27,502 nt of DNA from Chara braunii (GCA_003427395.1 BFEA01000332.1:1611021-1638522); one strand, 5' to 3'. Positions 1 to 10,701 are shown, counted from the first letter of the stretch. The notes: generated from the sequence alone by a model not told the origin. Numbers and translations: made by a program.

Positions 1-130
<130 letters not shown>

Positions 131-230
131 AACGCGCGCGGATCAAACCCGCTGTTTCATTTTTATTACTTTTTTTTTTTCTTTGATTGATTGATTGGTG
201 GGGAAGGGGCCGCCCTTCCCCTCAGAACAT

Positions 231-265
<35 letters not shown>

Positions 266-768
266 AAAAATAAAAATTTTCCTTTTTTTTAATTTTTTTT
301 TTTTTTTAAATACTTGTTTTTTTGTTTTTTATTTTTTTGAAATGAAAAAACACTTCATTATCCAAAACAAAAAAATATACGTTTGTAGGTCTCTTCAAAC
401 TCTACAACCCTTTTTTTTTTTCGGGGTATTTTTTTAATACTATAATAGGAAAAAAATTGTTCCAAAATCGGGACCGCGACCCTCGCCCGCAGCTGACCTC
501 GGCGGTCGGGATCCAGACCGCGGGCCGAGATTTACCCCGTGGTCATGGCCGCGGGGGATTCATAGCCTCTGACCATACTATTCGCTACAATTGTTGTGAA
601 GAATAAAACGTTTTAATAAAGAAAAATTGCGTCTAAACTTATCTCATGATCTGGTTGTTGGCATCGTTTATTCCTACTGATGCTTACCCTGTGTTGTTCT
701 GCTTTATTTTAAAATTTTATCTCTTCGCAAATCCCATGGATTCCAAAGTTGGACAGGGATGACAAGGT
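131..768. other. Gene-free AT-rich stretch with a small GC island
   Basis: This stretch holds T runs, a CA tract (232-263), a GATT tetranucleotide run near 184-197 and a short GC-rich patch at about 470-555 inside AT-rich DNA. I see no coding region, RNA gene or clear regulatory site. Confidence 0.6.
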
Positions 769-1251
769 TTGGCTTGGTGGCTTCCGTCCACCTTTCCGTC
801 TGATGCAAGCCCTTATAGCATAGGCACACAAGCACATGGTACTGCGGTTAGAGAGAGATTGGAGACTCCTGAGATCGATTATTATCCCTTGATTGAGTAC
901 CTATTGTTTAATGGTTGGGCAAAACTGCTTTATGTCTATCAGTCGAGGAGAGCCGGATTTGCAAGCACGGTCTCTAGAAGGGCCGAAAGCATGAGTGCGC
1001 TCCGAGAGCAGTCGTTAAAGGAAGATAGATAGATTTTCGATGCCACTATAGAAGCTAAGGCAGTCTTTGTAAGGCTATGGGGGGCGGCCTCTCATTTTCA
1101 CAAAACATTGAGGAGAGCTCAAGATACTGGGAATGATGAGACAGTAGTAGAAGATGACGAGGATGAGTTGACGGTTGAGGAGAGGTTGCATGTTGAGAAG
1201 TTGGTTAAGGCAGCTAAGGTCAAAGAGAAGTTGGGGGCGACAAAAAAGTAG
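769..1251 (+). pseudogene. Broken ORF of unknown function
   Basis: One frame is open from a TTG at 769 to TAG at 1249-1251 (160 codons) apart from a single TAG at 1030-1032, which lies in a GATA repeat. The last third is coding-like: an acidic stretch (VVEDDEDELTVEER) followed by a basic tail (KLVKAAKVKEKLGATKK). An in-frame TGA at 760-762 closes the frame upstream and there is no convincing ATG, so this may be a decayed exon or an internal fragment. I do not recognise the family. A plus-one frame just upstream reads DKVWLGGFRPPFRLMQAL, which could be the earlier part of the same ancestral gene after a frameshift, but this is weak. A chance ORF remains possible. Confidence 0.35.
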
Positions 1252-3139
1252 AGGATCTGCACTAATCTGTTCTCAATCAATTAAAGCAAACGGAAATGGT
1301 TTTGTTGGTCTGATTTTTAGAATCACCATTTCTAACTCTGCATTTGATAATCACATCCAAACTCCCTCGCAGGGTCAGTCAAATTAATCGCAATTTTGGG
1401 TCTCACGGAATGAGTCTCGACCTTGATTTTCCAGCAAGGATTTTCGCACATTTGGAATTCATCAAGATCAACTAAGAGACGTTCCAATCACTATGACATC
1501 CTATTGCACAAAATTTATTTTTTTTGTGAAGAGTCCACTTGGGATTGTGTCAATTCCAAGTGACAGTCGAACTGCTTGTCAAAAATGTCATTGATATCGC
1601 AAAGGAGATCTTCATCTCAACATGGAGCTCACTGATTGGACTGGAAGTGGACAATCAGGGAATAACGAAACTGGCGCAAGTGCAAATGATAGATCCAAAT
1701 TATATTGTTTTTTTTTAATTAATTAATTAATTAAGTTATGGTAGAATTCGCTGAGAGTGACGTCCTTCGAGCACCTTCCCACTGAAACTGTCCATAAGTT
1801 AGTAGGCAAAATGTGGATGCAACAGCTCGTTGTCAGGTTTTGTATGACTTTCCACAGTTCAGAATCATACTGGTGTCACAATTTGTCATCGTTTTTACCC
1901 CGTCAAGCGGGAAGATATTTGATAAATACCTGATAGGTTTCAATTATTGGAGTCACCTTATATTTCACCAGCAATCACGGACGATTGATAGCAACCCCTT
2001 TTCTTTATAGCAAGTATCAACTCAAGGCCCAAATCTCTCAAAGTTTCGATGTTGGCTCTCTCTCTGACACGTAGAGTCAAATCAAGGATCAACGTTTCGA
2101 CTAGTTGTATCATCACAAAGATGCGCATACGCTCTTCTGAGCGGTCATGAGATGCCCACTTGAGAATCAGTCGGCGTTTTGTAGTTTCAAACCTGAAATA
2201 TTTTTAGCTTCAAATACGATCACGAGGAATTAACTACGGGCAACGAAGAGAATAAAGAACATCTGCCTGTGCGGTGAGTTTTCCTGCAAGCTCGGTTTAC
2301 ACCAAATATTCTTTGTCATCTTTGAGGACCAATAAATCCGATTGTCTCAAACAATAGGCAATCACATGTCCTCTTCCTTCCTTAGCACCCTCCCAAGCTA
2401 TTTTATGTCGCCTCTCTTCCATGTACTCTCTCTAATTCAAGCACTCACTAGAGCACTACTCTTAGACCCCTCAAAGTTTTTCCGAATCTGCACCCTCACC
2501 TTGAGTTAGTTAACGCTGAATTCGATTTGAAGTACCTAATCACAATTAAGGTCAGGCGCATAAATTTGGAAAGGTAAGATTCATGTGGTCCTTCTCATCC
2601 CTCGTTCATCATCTCTTGCTCATGCATTTGTGTCTTCGTTCTTACCCTCTCTCTTTCTCTCTTATCTTCCTCGTTCATTCCCTCGATCTCCTTCATTCTC
2701 ACTTGATCACTCTTTCTCGCTCATTGTCCCCAGAGCGTGCAATCACATTTTCTTCTCATCCGTCCAAAACAGTCTAGGACTGTATATATGTGGCCTTAAT
2801 CGCCGCTTTCGCTCGATCTACCTCTTTTATCCATGTCTCGTTGTTTGTCTATCAATGAGTCTGCGACATGATCCACAACTCGCCTGTGCGAAGAGTCACA
2901 AATGAGCATAGTTGCTCAACGCTACGTACATGAGGCATGTTTCCTTCTGAGTACACAGTCTCAAAATCTCTTGCCGTGTCTGTCACGTCAATGTGTATGC
3001 TCAGATTCCAATGGATCTGGTCACAGAATGTGACCAGAACCTTGTCTTAGTTCGTTTGCAATCCATGCTCACAAATCGTTGTTCGCTTTGCCTTAAATCT
3101 TTCTCAGAGATCTGCCACTAGTAGAAGTGCCCAATTCGA

Positions 3140-3144
<5 letters not shown>
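1252..3144. other. No supportable gene
   Basis: Only short open frames occur here and none shows a recognisable motif. It contains a TTAA repeat near 1715-1735 and a CT-rich stretch at about 2590-2760, which makes compositionally biased Ser/Leu-rich frames. Confidence 0.55.

Positions 3145-3192
<48 letters not shown>
3145..3192. repeat. (CT)n microsatellite
   Basis: About 24 CT dinucleotides followed by a T run to 3200. Confidence 0.97.
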
Positions 3193-3200
<8 letters not shown>

Positions 3201-5421
3201 CTTTGATTGGCTGTTTGCAAGCCTCGTTGGGATCTTCGATTGGTTTCAAAGTAAGAATTATTTGATAGCATGCGTCGTTGGGAGAACTTGGGACACTGTT
3301 ATGAATTCAATATGTCCAGATCTAATCCTGGTTGAGTACCGATAATCATCGACTTTCCTTTATTTGGAAGGTTTATTCTTGCACGAGATTTTGGCTTTCG
3401 TCGTCGGTCTAGATATATCTATAGCTCGTGCTGAACATGATCCGTCATATGATCTGTCCTCAGTGAGTCTAGCGGTAGTTCTCGTGAGGTACATTAGGAT
3501 TGTGCGCACCCTAGAGGAAGCAAATTGCTTGCTCTCGTGTGTTAGCATGCAGGGTCTCTTCCAGTTGAAGAATGTCTCAAAGTCTTTTACCATCTTCCAC
3601 AGCGTCGTGCCCTTTTCTGCTAAAGTCATGGAGAGGTGTGAGCGACAATTGATCGGAGCTGCTCGAGAACTCGTGTCTACGAAGCATCATCGCTGCCAAG
3701 CAGTGACAAATATCGTCAATGATCACCAGTGGAACAATCATCAGCCACTGAAAGGCATCGTCAGAGATAGCCACCATCGAGCAACGATCACCGGTGACAA
3801 GGCACAGTGATCACCGCTAGACCTCTATTCATAGCTCGCAATCGGTCTCACCACCTATTTCCCGATGCCCGTTTCCATGCGAGCTCACAAGACAAGGGTG
3901 CGTTGACTGTACAATAACCGAAACCAGGGGAGCATTGCGTATACCAGACACACATTCCCTGTTGCAATGTTCCTATCCTCATTTCAAGACTACCATCATC
4001 CTCTATGGTTCTGTGCCCTTGCATGAGCCGGGAGCGGCCACCACAGCGCATAGTGTTGGAGAGGATCGCCCGATGACGATAGTCCAAGGAACTCCATGTA
4101 CTACACCACGTACGCATCCTCGATTCACCATATCCTGTTCGCTACATCACTCTCCACACCATGTTGATTGTAATACACGAGGGATGCAGGTAGTGTTCAA
4201 GTTAACATGATCTGGCTGATTCCACCAGCTGCATCCGCGCTAAGTACACCGAGCACACGTTGAGTCCATTGTCCTTTATGAAATCCCCCTTCCTCTATAG
4301 CTACTTGTGACTGCATCACGTAGGCAAAAAGAAACGCGAGTTGGATCCCCCAGCAGTTCGATCGTCGGCTGCAGCCCACCATTACTAGTAGCAAGCAGTG
4401 ACAAGTTGTGACCACGACGCTGCGTATACCAGTCACGTGTTTGGAAGTGTCTCCAGTCTGAATGCCCCCCTTCCCCATAACTGCCTGCTCTATAGCATAA
4501 ATTCAGTGAATCCCTCAACCCTGTTTTGTCATCGGCACCAGCTGGCACCATCGGTACCCGTGGTACCAGGGTTTCAGGCTCGAGGCATTTTCCACCAGCA
4601 AGAACAGACTCGTCGGTACCAAGGGTTTAGGCTCGGTAACTCCAATTCCCAAGTTATAGGTCCGCGTTGGGTAAACATCTCTGGTATTAACCAGCAGACC
4701 CGGTAAAAAGTATTGTCCTCTCGCTGAAACCTGGTGATGTCGCATTGTCACCATTTAAATGCATTGCCATTTAACTTGCATAATTAATTCGGTACCGCCA
4801 AGATTGCACATCCCATGAAACCAATAACCATAAACAAGATAACTAATGCTCGATCATTTACCGTAACCAAATCCGCATTTTCTGGACCAAGTAATGCGTC
4901 CGAAATCCATGACGTGGAACCAACTGTCGTGACCAGATCCAATATCGTTGAACCAAGTACCTCAACCAGAGTCAATATCCATGAGTTAGTCATCATAACC
5001 ACAATCGGTATCGCCATTAATTTTGGATATGGGAAATTCGACCCTGCACAAAATAGGGTTTTCCCCTTTTGGCTTGATGTCATCTTCGCTATCCCAACCC
5101 TGCGCAAATTCACAAAAATCCGGCCCTATTCAAATTCACAAAAGTCCAGAAAAAAATAAAAATTGTAGATATAAAGTTATAAACAATACAAACAACTTTT
5201 AAATTGATGTCATATTTGCTATCATAACCAAAATAAAAATAAAAAAATAAAATAAACTAATTAAACAATATTGAGATAAAACAAATTAAACAACCCCCCT
5301 CTGACCCCTTAATTGCCTATCTATACCCCCTTTGAATCCATTGATGACCAATCAAGCTTTTTATGAACTAGGAGCATAGTTCTGTTGTATTTAATATGTG
5401 CAATATCACTCTTATTTTTTT

Positions 5422-5424
<3 letters not shown>
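3201..5424. other. No supportable gene; minor direct repeats
   Basis: Several overlapping frames of 90-150 codons occur on both strands, but none has motifs or a consistent coding signal. The longest, 3364-3810 on the plus strand, starts at a TTG and changes character toward a His/Gln-rich tail, so I do not call it. A degenerate CCA/GTCC-rich stretch runs from about 4800 to 5000. Confidence 0.5.
4562..4636. repeat. Direct repeat around GGTACC
   Basis: A block of about 21 bp beginning GGTACCAGGGTTTCAGGCTC at 4562 recurs with small changes at 4615 (GGTACCAAGGGTTTAGGCTC), a spacing of 53 bp. A third GGTACC lies at 4553. Confidence 0.7.

Positions 5425-5457
<33 letters not shown>
5425..5457. repeat. 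(TA)n microsatellite
   Basis: About 16 TA dinucleotides in AT-rich DNA. Confidence 0.95.
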
Positions 5458-5459
<2 letters not shown>

Positions 5460-5493
5460 CTTAATTATCTGGATTTCCGGATAATCCCACCCT

Positions 5494-5541
5494 GGATAAT
5501 CCGGCCAGATAATCCGACTAGATTATCCGGCCAGATTATCC
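5494..5541. repeat. Fold-back repeat with 22-bp arms
   Basis: The arms 5494-5515 and 5520-5541 are inverted copies of each other (about 19 of 22 positions) around a 4-nt spacer GACT. They are built from the motif GGATAATCCGG / CCAGATTATCC. A related partial motif (TTTCCGGATAATCCC) lies just upstream. It may be a remnant of a short inverted-repeat element; no target-site duplication was identified. Confidence 0.7.
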
Positions 5542-6002
5542 GTGCTACTTAGTTCATAAGTGAATGAAATCAGGTTAGAATTAACACGATTGTAATCACG
5601 AAAAAATTCAAAATAATTAAATAAATTAAATATATATATTTTGAGTTCTTTTTATCATTTTTAATTGTATTTTTTATTTTTTATTTTATTATTAAATTAA
5701 ATAAAATTGAAGTCTTATATTCGTGTCGACTGACCAGGATAGAAAACGTTGCGCGAAGGCTCGCACGCATATTCTCGTTCAAGCCGAAGACCCTAATCTC
5801 TCTCCATACATTTGGTGAGAAAACCCCCTGAATGTTCCCTCGCTAGTCGTCTTAGAACCCCACCGTTCAAATTTCAGGTGGCCAACTGCTTTCATTCGGG
5901 TGACACTGTGTCTCCTATGGGTAGACGCCAATCACCCCTAACTTCTTGTACCGAAGGGGGCTTAAATGAAGATAGGATCAGAAGTCAGTGAAGGATGATG
6001 AC
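5542..6002. other. AT-rich flank, then weakly related tail of element P
   Basis: From 5542 to about 5720 the DNA is strongly AT-rich and featureless. From about 5720 to 6002 it is of mixed composition and may carry a poorly conserved continuation of the minus-strand element P copy. No ORF is supported. Confidence 0.4.
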
Positions 6003-6649
6003 CATTTGGACGGGCGCAAAAGAGAAGGGTCATTCGGGCTAGAATTGGTAATCCTCGGGATAAAAGCTAAGTTCATATCAATCCTCTTTACTTAATTCAC
6101 TGCCGGTCGATTCGTTTTCATGAAAATCTCTAATTCAACTTACATTGAGCCTTGTTGCTCAAAACATCCATCAGGTAAGAATGGGGATGAAAACTGTCCA
6201 CTTAAGATAGCAAAATCATGCAGATAAGTTGTTCATACAATTCTTTTAAATTCATACCTGCACAATCATTCAATCAAAGACAAAAAGAAACATCCACAAC
6301 CCACTTCCTATGTCAGATATCTTCAATTTACACAAGAGCACATATTTTTTTTGTATTTTCATATAATATTCAAAGGACTGGGTCAAGCAAGTGTTGGTTC
6401 ACACAGGCGTGAAGGGAATCTGAGTCAAACTGACTTTGAGGGAAGTGGTGCCGAAACGCCCCGACTCACTCAAAAAAGCCAAGTAGAAATATAGATATCG
6501 CGGAAGTAGAACCGTAATCCCAAAGCAAATTCCAAGTCGGTCGCTAGTTCCAATTCGTTTCAAACTTCCACCCCCGACACATAGTAAGCGTAAATCTGGG
6601 AACAAATAGCCACATACGTCCTAAAAAACATATCACAAGTCCTGTGTCG

Positions 6650-6927
6650 GTCCCAAAAAGTCCCACAAGGTTCCAGGTGGTCCCACACTATCGTCCTTAA
6701 CACCGAATGGTACCAACTGTCGAAACCGCATGTGCCATGCACTCCCAAAAATAATGGTGGTCCCAGGTGTCAAAAACCACTAATGTCGCGTGTCCTACTG
6801 GTTGTCGCCTCGCACGCACGCATCCGAACTAGTTACGCAGTTCCATGGAGTTGTCCCAGCTGGCCAATGCAGTCCCAACTGCACGCATCAAGTCCCAAGG
6901 ACTGTCCCAAGTCCACCACCGGTCCCA
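6650..6927. repeat. GTCCCA hexamer cluster
   Basis: Nine exact GTCCCA copies start at 6650, 6660, 6680, 6760, 6853, 6872, 6892, 6904 and 6922, within 278 bp, with TTCCAA-like variants further left. On the minus strand these are TGGGAC motifs inside element P, and the plus-strand copy keeps at least two (about 17458 and 17498). Two copies sit in GTGGTCCC, which resembles TCP transcription-factor sites; binding is not shown. Confidence 0.75.
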
Positions 6928-7132
6928 AACCGTTTTTTTTTTTAAATCAACCGCGCCGCTGCGTGTCATAGATCAAAACCGCCTCCCAAGGCAGTAAACC
7001 AGGGCCAAGGTAGTATCCTGTTCTAAGGGACGCCCTTTGGCACCCCCACCAGATCACAAGAAAAAAGAGGGTGCACGACGCTAAAAGATTTCGGCAGCGC
7101 TTCCCTTCTTCTTCCCCGAAGCAGCTAGCTGC

Positions 7133-7140
7133 CTTTTATA
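7133..7140 (-). promoter_or_regulatory. TATA box of element P copy 1
   Basis: TATAAAAG on the minus strand, about 100 bp downstream of the 7241-7256 hairpin. The same distance separates the palindrome and TATA box in copy 2, which supports a real core promoter. It is followed by GCAGCTAGCTGC. Transcription would run leftward. Confidence 0.55.
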
Positions 7141-7200
7141 GTAAATTGGAGGGTTGTGGGCAGCAACTTGGACATAGAAAAAAATCGGGCTCAGTCTGGG

Positions 7201-7256
7201 CCCTTGATCAAAACCCATGATTAAGGGTCAAAGACATTGATTCTCCCCTAGGAGAA
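7201..7256 (-). other. Two stem-loops upstream of the TATA box, copy 1
   Basis: Stem 1 is 7241-7256 (TTCTCC / GGAGAA, 4-nt loop). Stem 2 is 7201-7227 (CCCTTGATC / GATTAAGGG, one A-C mismatch, 9-nt loop). The equivalent stems in copy 2 are perfect (16512-16539 and 16543-16576). Confidence 0.7.
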
Positions 7257-7594
7257 CCAAGGGCCCTAAAAAATTAAACCACCAGTACTTGGCCCATTCA
7301 CGGGTCGCGTGCCTTCCACGTTAACGCGCCGCAGTTTTCGGGGTTCGGGGAAGGCCCGGCAGTGCGATGGAGGAGGACGGGCATGGGCCCACAGAAACGG
7401 GGCAAATGGACTGTAAGATGTCCTGGTGCTGTGCTATGTAAAAATAAGTGGAGGCTGAAGGCGATGAGGGGGAAAAGAGAAAAGAAATGGAACTGCAACA
7501 TGAGGGGGGAAAAAACAGATCGTTGTTCTTCTTTCTTTTCCTTTTTTTCGGAAGAAAACTGGTTTTTCGCGAGTGTCCGCCCTGTAGCGTGAGC

Positions 7595-7745
7595 ACTTTT
7601 TAAAATGTATCTGGCTCCACTTGTGGGGACAGTGGATGAATTTGAGGGCAATCACGTTCAGAGCTTGGTATCTTTTTTACCCTTTGTTTTTTTTTTTTTT
7701 TTTTTTTTTTGAAGCAGTATCTCGAATGTTTGTGTTTCTGGGACG
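7595..7745 (+). repeat. Dispersed repeat R2, copy 1
   Basis: The blocks 'aatgtatctggctccactt', 'gggcaatcacgttcagagc', 'ttggtatct', a T run and 'gaagcagtatctcgaatgt' recur in the same order at about 22966-23107 and, without the first block, at about 23185-23295. It is followed at 7748-7773 by TGGACCCACTAGCGAAG-TATTCTAC, which also occurs inverted at 22867-22892. The family was not recognised. The core AGAGCTTGGTATC only vaguely resembles plant retrotransposon primer-binding sites. Confidence 0.7.
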
Positions 7746-7906
7746 TGGACCCACTAGCGAAGTATTCTACCACTCCGTTCATGATTTCGATCACGTGTGG
7801 CCTCGAGTGACGCAGTACGGCCGTCAAATGCATCGGATCTCGACGGCCTGGTAGTTTCCGAGCGGGGACTGTAAAGATGCCCACCTCCGTCCAATGAGAT
7901 GCGTCG

Positions 7907-7998
<92 letters not shown>
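7907..7998 (+). repeat. Poly(A) run of about 92 nt
   Basis: An uninterrupted A tract between GATGCGTCG and TGGGACC. It could be the tail of a retroposed copy ending here, perhaps containing R2, or simple-repeat expansion. No AATAAA was seen just upstream. The exact length may be uncertain in an assembly. Confidence 0.9.
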
Positions 7999-8001
<3 letters not shown>

Positions 8002-8295
8002 GACCTGAAAAGGGGGGGGGGTTGATTTCCAGACTTCGTTTTTTTTTTTTTGGCTCTGAGAAATTAAACTTGAAATGTGAAATTCAAATATTGTGGTGGA
8101 TCTAACAGGAACACCTTCGCGTCTGTCGGATGGCTTGTTAGAGGCCTCATGAGATACATGGTGATGAATTTATCCCCTTACCCGTTACTTTTTTTTTTTT
8201 TTTTTTTGAACAAGCGCCCCTGACAATGTTAGTGGTGCTGATAAGAAAGACTCCATCTATTGGTGGGGAGCATCACCTGCTGGAAAACGGGTTCA

Positions 8296-8460
8296 GCGTC
8301 CCATATACAAAATGAGTTTGGAGTATAGCAAAGCAGGATTGTATGAGGTTTCTGCCAGCATTGATTACCTTGGGATCTAGGGGATTGGCTGGGCAGACTA
8401 TTGGAGAGAGGGGGTAACCTCTTCGCCCTGAAACCGGCGCCAGATCCTTGCTGCTACACA
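8296..8460 (+). repeat. Dispersed repeat R3, copy 1
   Basis: The order GCGTCCC-ATACAAAATG, GGAG, TCTGCCAGCATTGATTACC, AGGGGATTG, ACTG and CTGCTGC matches about 21058-21210 in the same orientation. The CTGCCAGCATTGATT core recurs at about 21269 and 21356. Identity and function are unknown. Confidence 0.6.
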
Positions 8461-8660
8461 CTAGTTCCTCCCTCCCCCTCCCTATGAGTACTTTGAACCG
8501 CTGTCGGGGCAGAAACCCTGACAAGGGTATCTGCCCGTGTGTTTCAACGTCGGACGCTGTTTGACCTTTTCGCTAAATTGGAGGACTTGATGAGATTGAT
8601 GTTGCCAAAGTTCACTCAGACCTACGTTATGACTGAGAGACCTAAACTTTTTTTAACCTG

Positions 8661-9253
8661 GCGTCGTCGACGCAGGCTGACATCGACATCCGTGCGGGAT
8701 AGCGGTAGTCGGCACTATCATCCGCGGTTTTCGACGAGGCGCAGTAGTGTGTGGTCATGGGGAAACTAAAGTTAAACCTAGTCGACAGCCACGCGATTCA
8801 GGGCCTAAGCGGGCCAAAAAAGGGTCGCGGTGGTAAGGTTGGACAGCGGCATGAAGGAATGATTTTTAGGGTCCACGGGACGTGCGCCGAGGACCAGGAG
8901 ATGAAGGCGTTGACGCCGGCTAGATAGGGCAGCCGTTGAGGCTGTCGGCTGCCGACCTCGCCTGCCAGCCACGGCGGCAAGCCGGCTTAGCAGGCTCAAC
9001 CTGCTAGGCGCTGGGAAGGGGCCTGCTGGGCACCAGAAGCCCCTCATATAGAAGGGTCGCTCCTTTCATAATCTGAAAAGGAGCTAGCCCAGTAGGTACC
9101 ATTGCCAGATTACCAGCCCGCAGACATGGAGATCGAACCTGACTAACTGCACTACCGGGCTAGCCCCTTTTAGAGCAGCCCGTGACTTGACAAGGGGTGC
9201 GACCGATTTTCGGCCGTGCGATCTTCGAGATCACGCGGCTGAAATCAGCCGCG
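8661..9253. other. Hairpin-dense segment left of the LINE
   Basis: Short perfect inverted repeats are packed here: GCGTCG/CGACGC (near 8661), GTCGG/CCGAC within a GAG..CTC frame (near 8940), TAGCAGG/CCTGCTA with a 5-nt loop (near 8990), CCGA/TCGG (9203-9213), GATCT/AGATC (9220-9232) and CGCGGCTGA/TCAGCCGCG (9234-9253). The same texture resumes immediately after the LINE tail at 15397, so the LINE appears to have inserted into it. No ORF is supported here. Confidence 0.6.
9076..9171 (-). mobile_element. 96-bp element with 20-bp inverted ends and tRNA-like boxes
   Basis: The ends 9076-9095 (AAAAGGAGCTAGCCCAGTAG) and 9152-9171 are inverted copies matching at 18 of 20 positions. On the minus strand the interior carries CTAGCCCGGTAGTGCAG, which resembles a Pol III A box, and GGTTCGATCTC (around 9130), close to the B-box consensus. 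The minus-strand end is CTCCTTTT, a possible Pol III stop. The A-to-B spacing is shorter than in a normal tRNA and no full cloverleaf is apparent, so I do not call a tRNA gene. It could be a MITE or a tRNA-related SINE remnant. Confidence 0.5.
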
Positions 9254-9565
9254 CCGGGGTGATATGGCCCCTGTGCGAGGATGACACGCATAAATTGAAA
9301 GATGGTAAGTTACAAAAAAAAATTGAAAAAAAAATTAAAAAAAAAATGGGAACTTTACCTGTCCCGTAGCTAGATGCATAAGCGCCCAGCTTCGTGGAGG
9401 TCACTTCACCAAGGTAAGTCAGTCCTTTTCTTTTTTTTTGTTTTTTTTTTATGTTTTTTTTTTTCTCTTTCCTTGTGCTATCGGGGCAAAACGACCCAAC
9501 GGGAGATAACCGTTGGAAAAAAAAAAAAGGGAGGAGGGGGGGAACAAAAACTAAACTAAAAGTAA

Positions 9566-10701
9566 AACAAACCGCCATTTCGATTCTTCAGCCCTGGGTT
9601 TTGTTTTGATAACCCACACCCCCCCACCCCTGGTGACCTGCCACTCCCACTGGAAAAGGGGGAAAACTCCGACAACGATCATGGGGCAAAAAACAGACTT
9701 GACGAGGAGCAGGAACAGGCTCAAGATGAGGGGAGTAAGGCAGAGGAGCCAAAGGGAACCGTGCCATCCAAAGAAAAAAAATCAAAGAAGAAGGCAGGTC
9801 CCAAATTGATAAGAAACAAGAAGAACGCTCGCCCACCCCATGAACCTCAGCGGGAAGGTCTGGAGTGGGGTCCCCCTTCGAAGAAGTGTAGGATGGAGGA
9901 TGGGTGGAGTGTGAGAAGGAAATACTATGTAAGGGACTCAGACCATCCGGGAGAGCCCAAAAAGGCTGATTCCCTGGCAACAGAGAATCGCAAGAGGACG
10001 ATGGGGGAACGTGCAGGAAAAGGAGAACTAAGTTGGAACGTGCAGGAAAAGGAGAACTAAGTTTTGCAGCACCTATGAAGACATTGTCTCGAAAAGACAA
10101 AAAAGGAAAAGTAATGCACTACCTGGTGCCCTGCACGACCACTCAGATGGGCCTGAGCGTCCTTACTACTCAAGCTATTGATGAAGTCATGGAGCTACCG
10201 TTTCTTCAAGTCCAGAGCCAATCCACTGAGGAATATGTGGTGAAACTAACTCAGTCTGCGGTCCTCAAGGACATGGGCACAGTTTCACTTCTCCAGGATC
10301 CGAAGATGGGAAGACACCTGCTGGAAACTGAGGATGGCAACAAGATGGTACTCCATCTAGCATTCTTGAGTCTCATTTCGCTAGAAGGTTCCAAAGAACA
10401 GTGGCAGCAACTGCAGGTCTATTGGACCCCGATCAACCAGTTCGTAGCCCCAGATTTGGAGGTACTCAGGGGTATCAGGTTGGGGGACAGATTGAGTGCA
10501 GAACCGGTGGCAGATTGGTTAAATAGAGCAGATGTTTATCAACAAATTCCGCCAACCGGTTCATTGCTACAGGATTGGGCTACTCTGTCCGGTTCCGAGG
10601 ATATTGTAGAATCGGAGGAGCCGAAGGAAGAGGTTCTCGTTCCCCGCATCCAATCCCCTGGCGGCAAAGACCAGTCTGATGGTCTTGCCCAACAAAATTA
10701 G
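9566..10701 (+). pseudogene. LINE ORF1, broken by a 29-bp duplication
   Basis: Frame 2 is open from just after TAA (9563-9565) to 10060, and frame 1 from 10033 to TAG at 10699-10701. The frame switch falls exactly on a 29-bp tandem duplication (10006-10063). With one copy the two halves would be one reading frame, so this was one ORF1. The N-terminal half is acidic and then very basic (KEKKSKKKAGPK), suiting nucleic-acid binding or nuclear import. The C-terminal half (about 220 residues) has no visible CCHC knuckle or RRM that I can recognise and is not an obvious DUF4283-type ORF1. No in-frame ATG is visible near the start of the open frame, so the original start may be lost. It overlaps ORF2 by 23 nt. 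The role as RNA-binding ORF1p is inferred from position. Confidence 0.65.
10006..10063 (+). repeat. 29-bp exact tandem duplication in ORF1
   Basis: Two identical 29-bp units, 10006-10034 and 10035-10063, beginning GGAACGTGCAGG. Since 29 is not a multiple of three, it shifts the frame. Exact identity suggests a recent slippage event. Confidence 0.95.

Larger units (their letters stand above)
6003..7261 (-). mobile_element. Dispersed repeat 'element P', copy 1
   Basis: Read on the minus strand, this segment matches 16512-18277 on the plus strand in the same order of blocks. The blocks are a CTTGG start with a CCTAGGGG palindrome, a hairpin around CCCTTRATC/GATCAAGGG, a TATAAAAG box, a GGAAGCGCTGCCGAA block, TGGGACC(A) motifs, a GGCTTT-TTGAGTGAG...CTCAA block followed by GTCAGT..GACTCAG, a TGTGAACC..CACACTTGC-like block, and a TCCCGAA..GCCCGTCCAAA block at its far end (6003-6060). 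The blocks are separated by diverged DNA. No long ORF is kept. It could be a solo LTR or another long non-coding transposon piece, or a duplicated promoter and leader. Boundaries are approximate and set by where homology is visible. Confidence 0.65.

Noticed and set aside
2583-2905. Ser/Leu-rich open frames
   Set aside because: They result from a CT-rich composition tract; no protein signature.
3364-3810. Plus-strand open frame of 148 codons
   Set aside because: It starts at TTG, has no motif, and frames of similar length occur on the opposite strand; chance is the best reading.
7899-8105. Poly-Lys open frame
   Set aside because: It is simply the 92-nt A run translated.
9076-9171. Functional tRNA gene
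   Set aside because: B-box-like and A-box-like motifs are present but too close together, and no cloverleaf with an anticodon arm is apparent.
9588-10100. Minus-strand open frame of 170 codons
   Set aside because: It is antisense to LINE ORF1, which has the context expected of the real gene.
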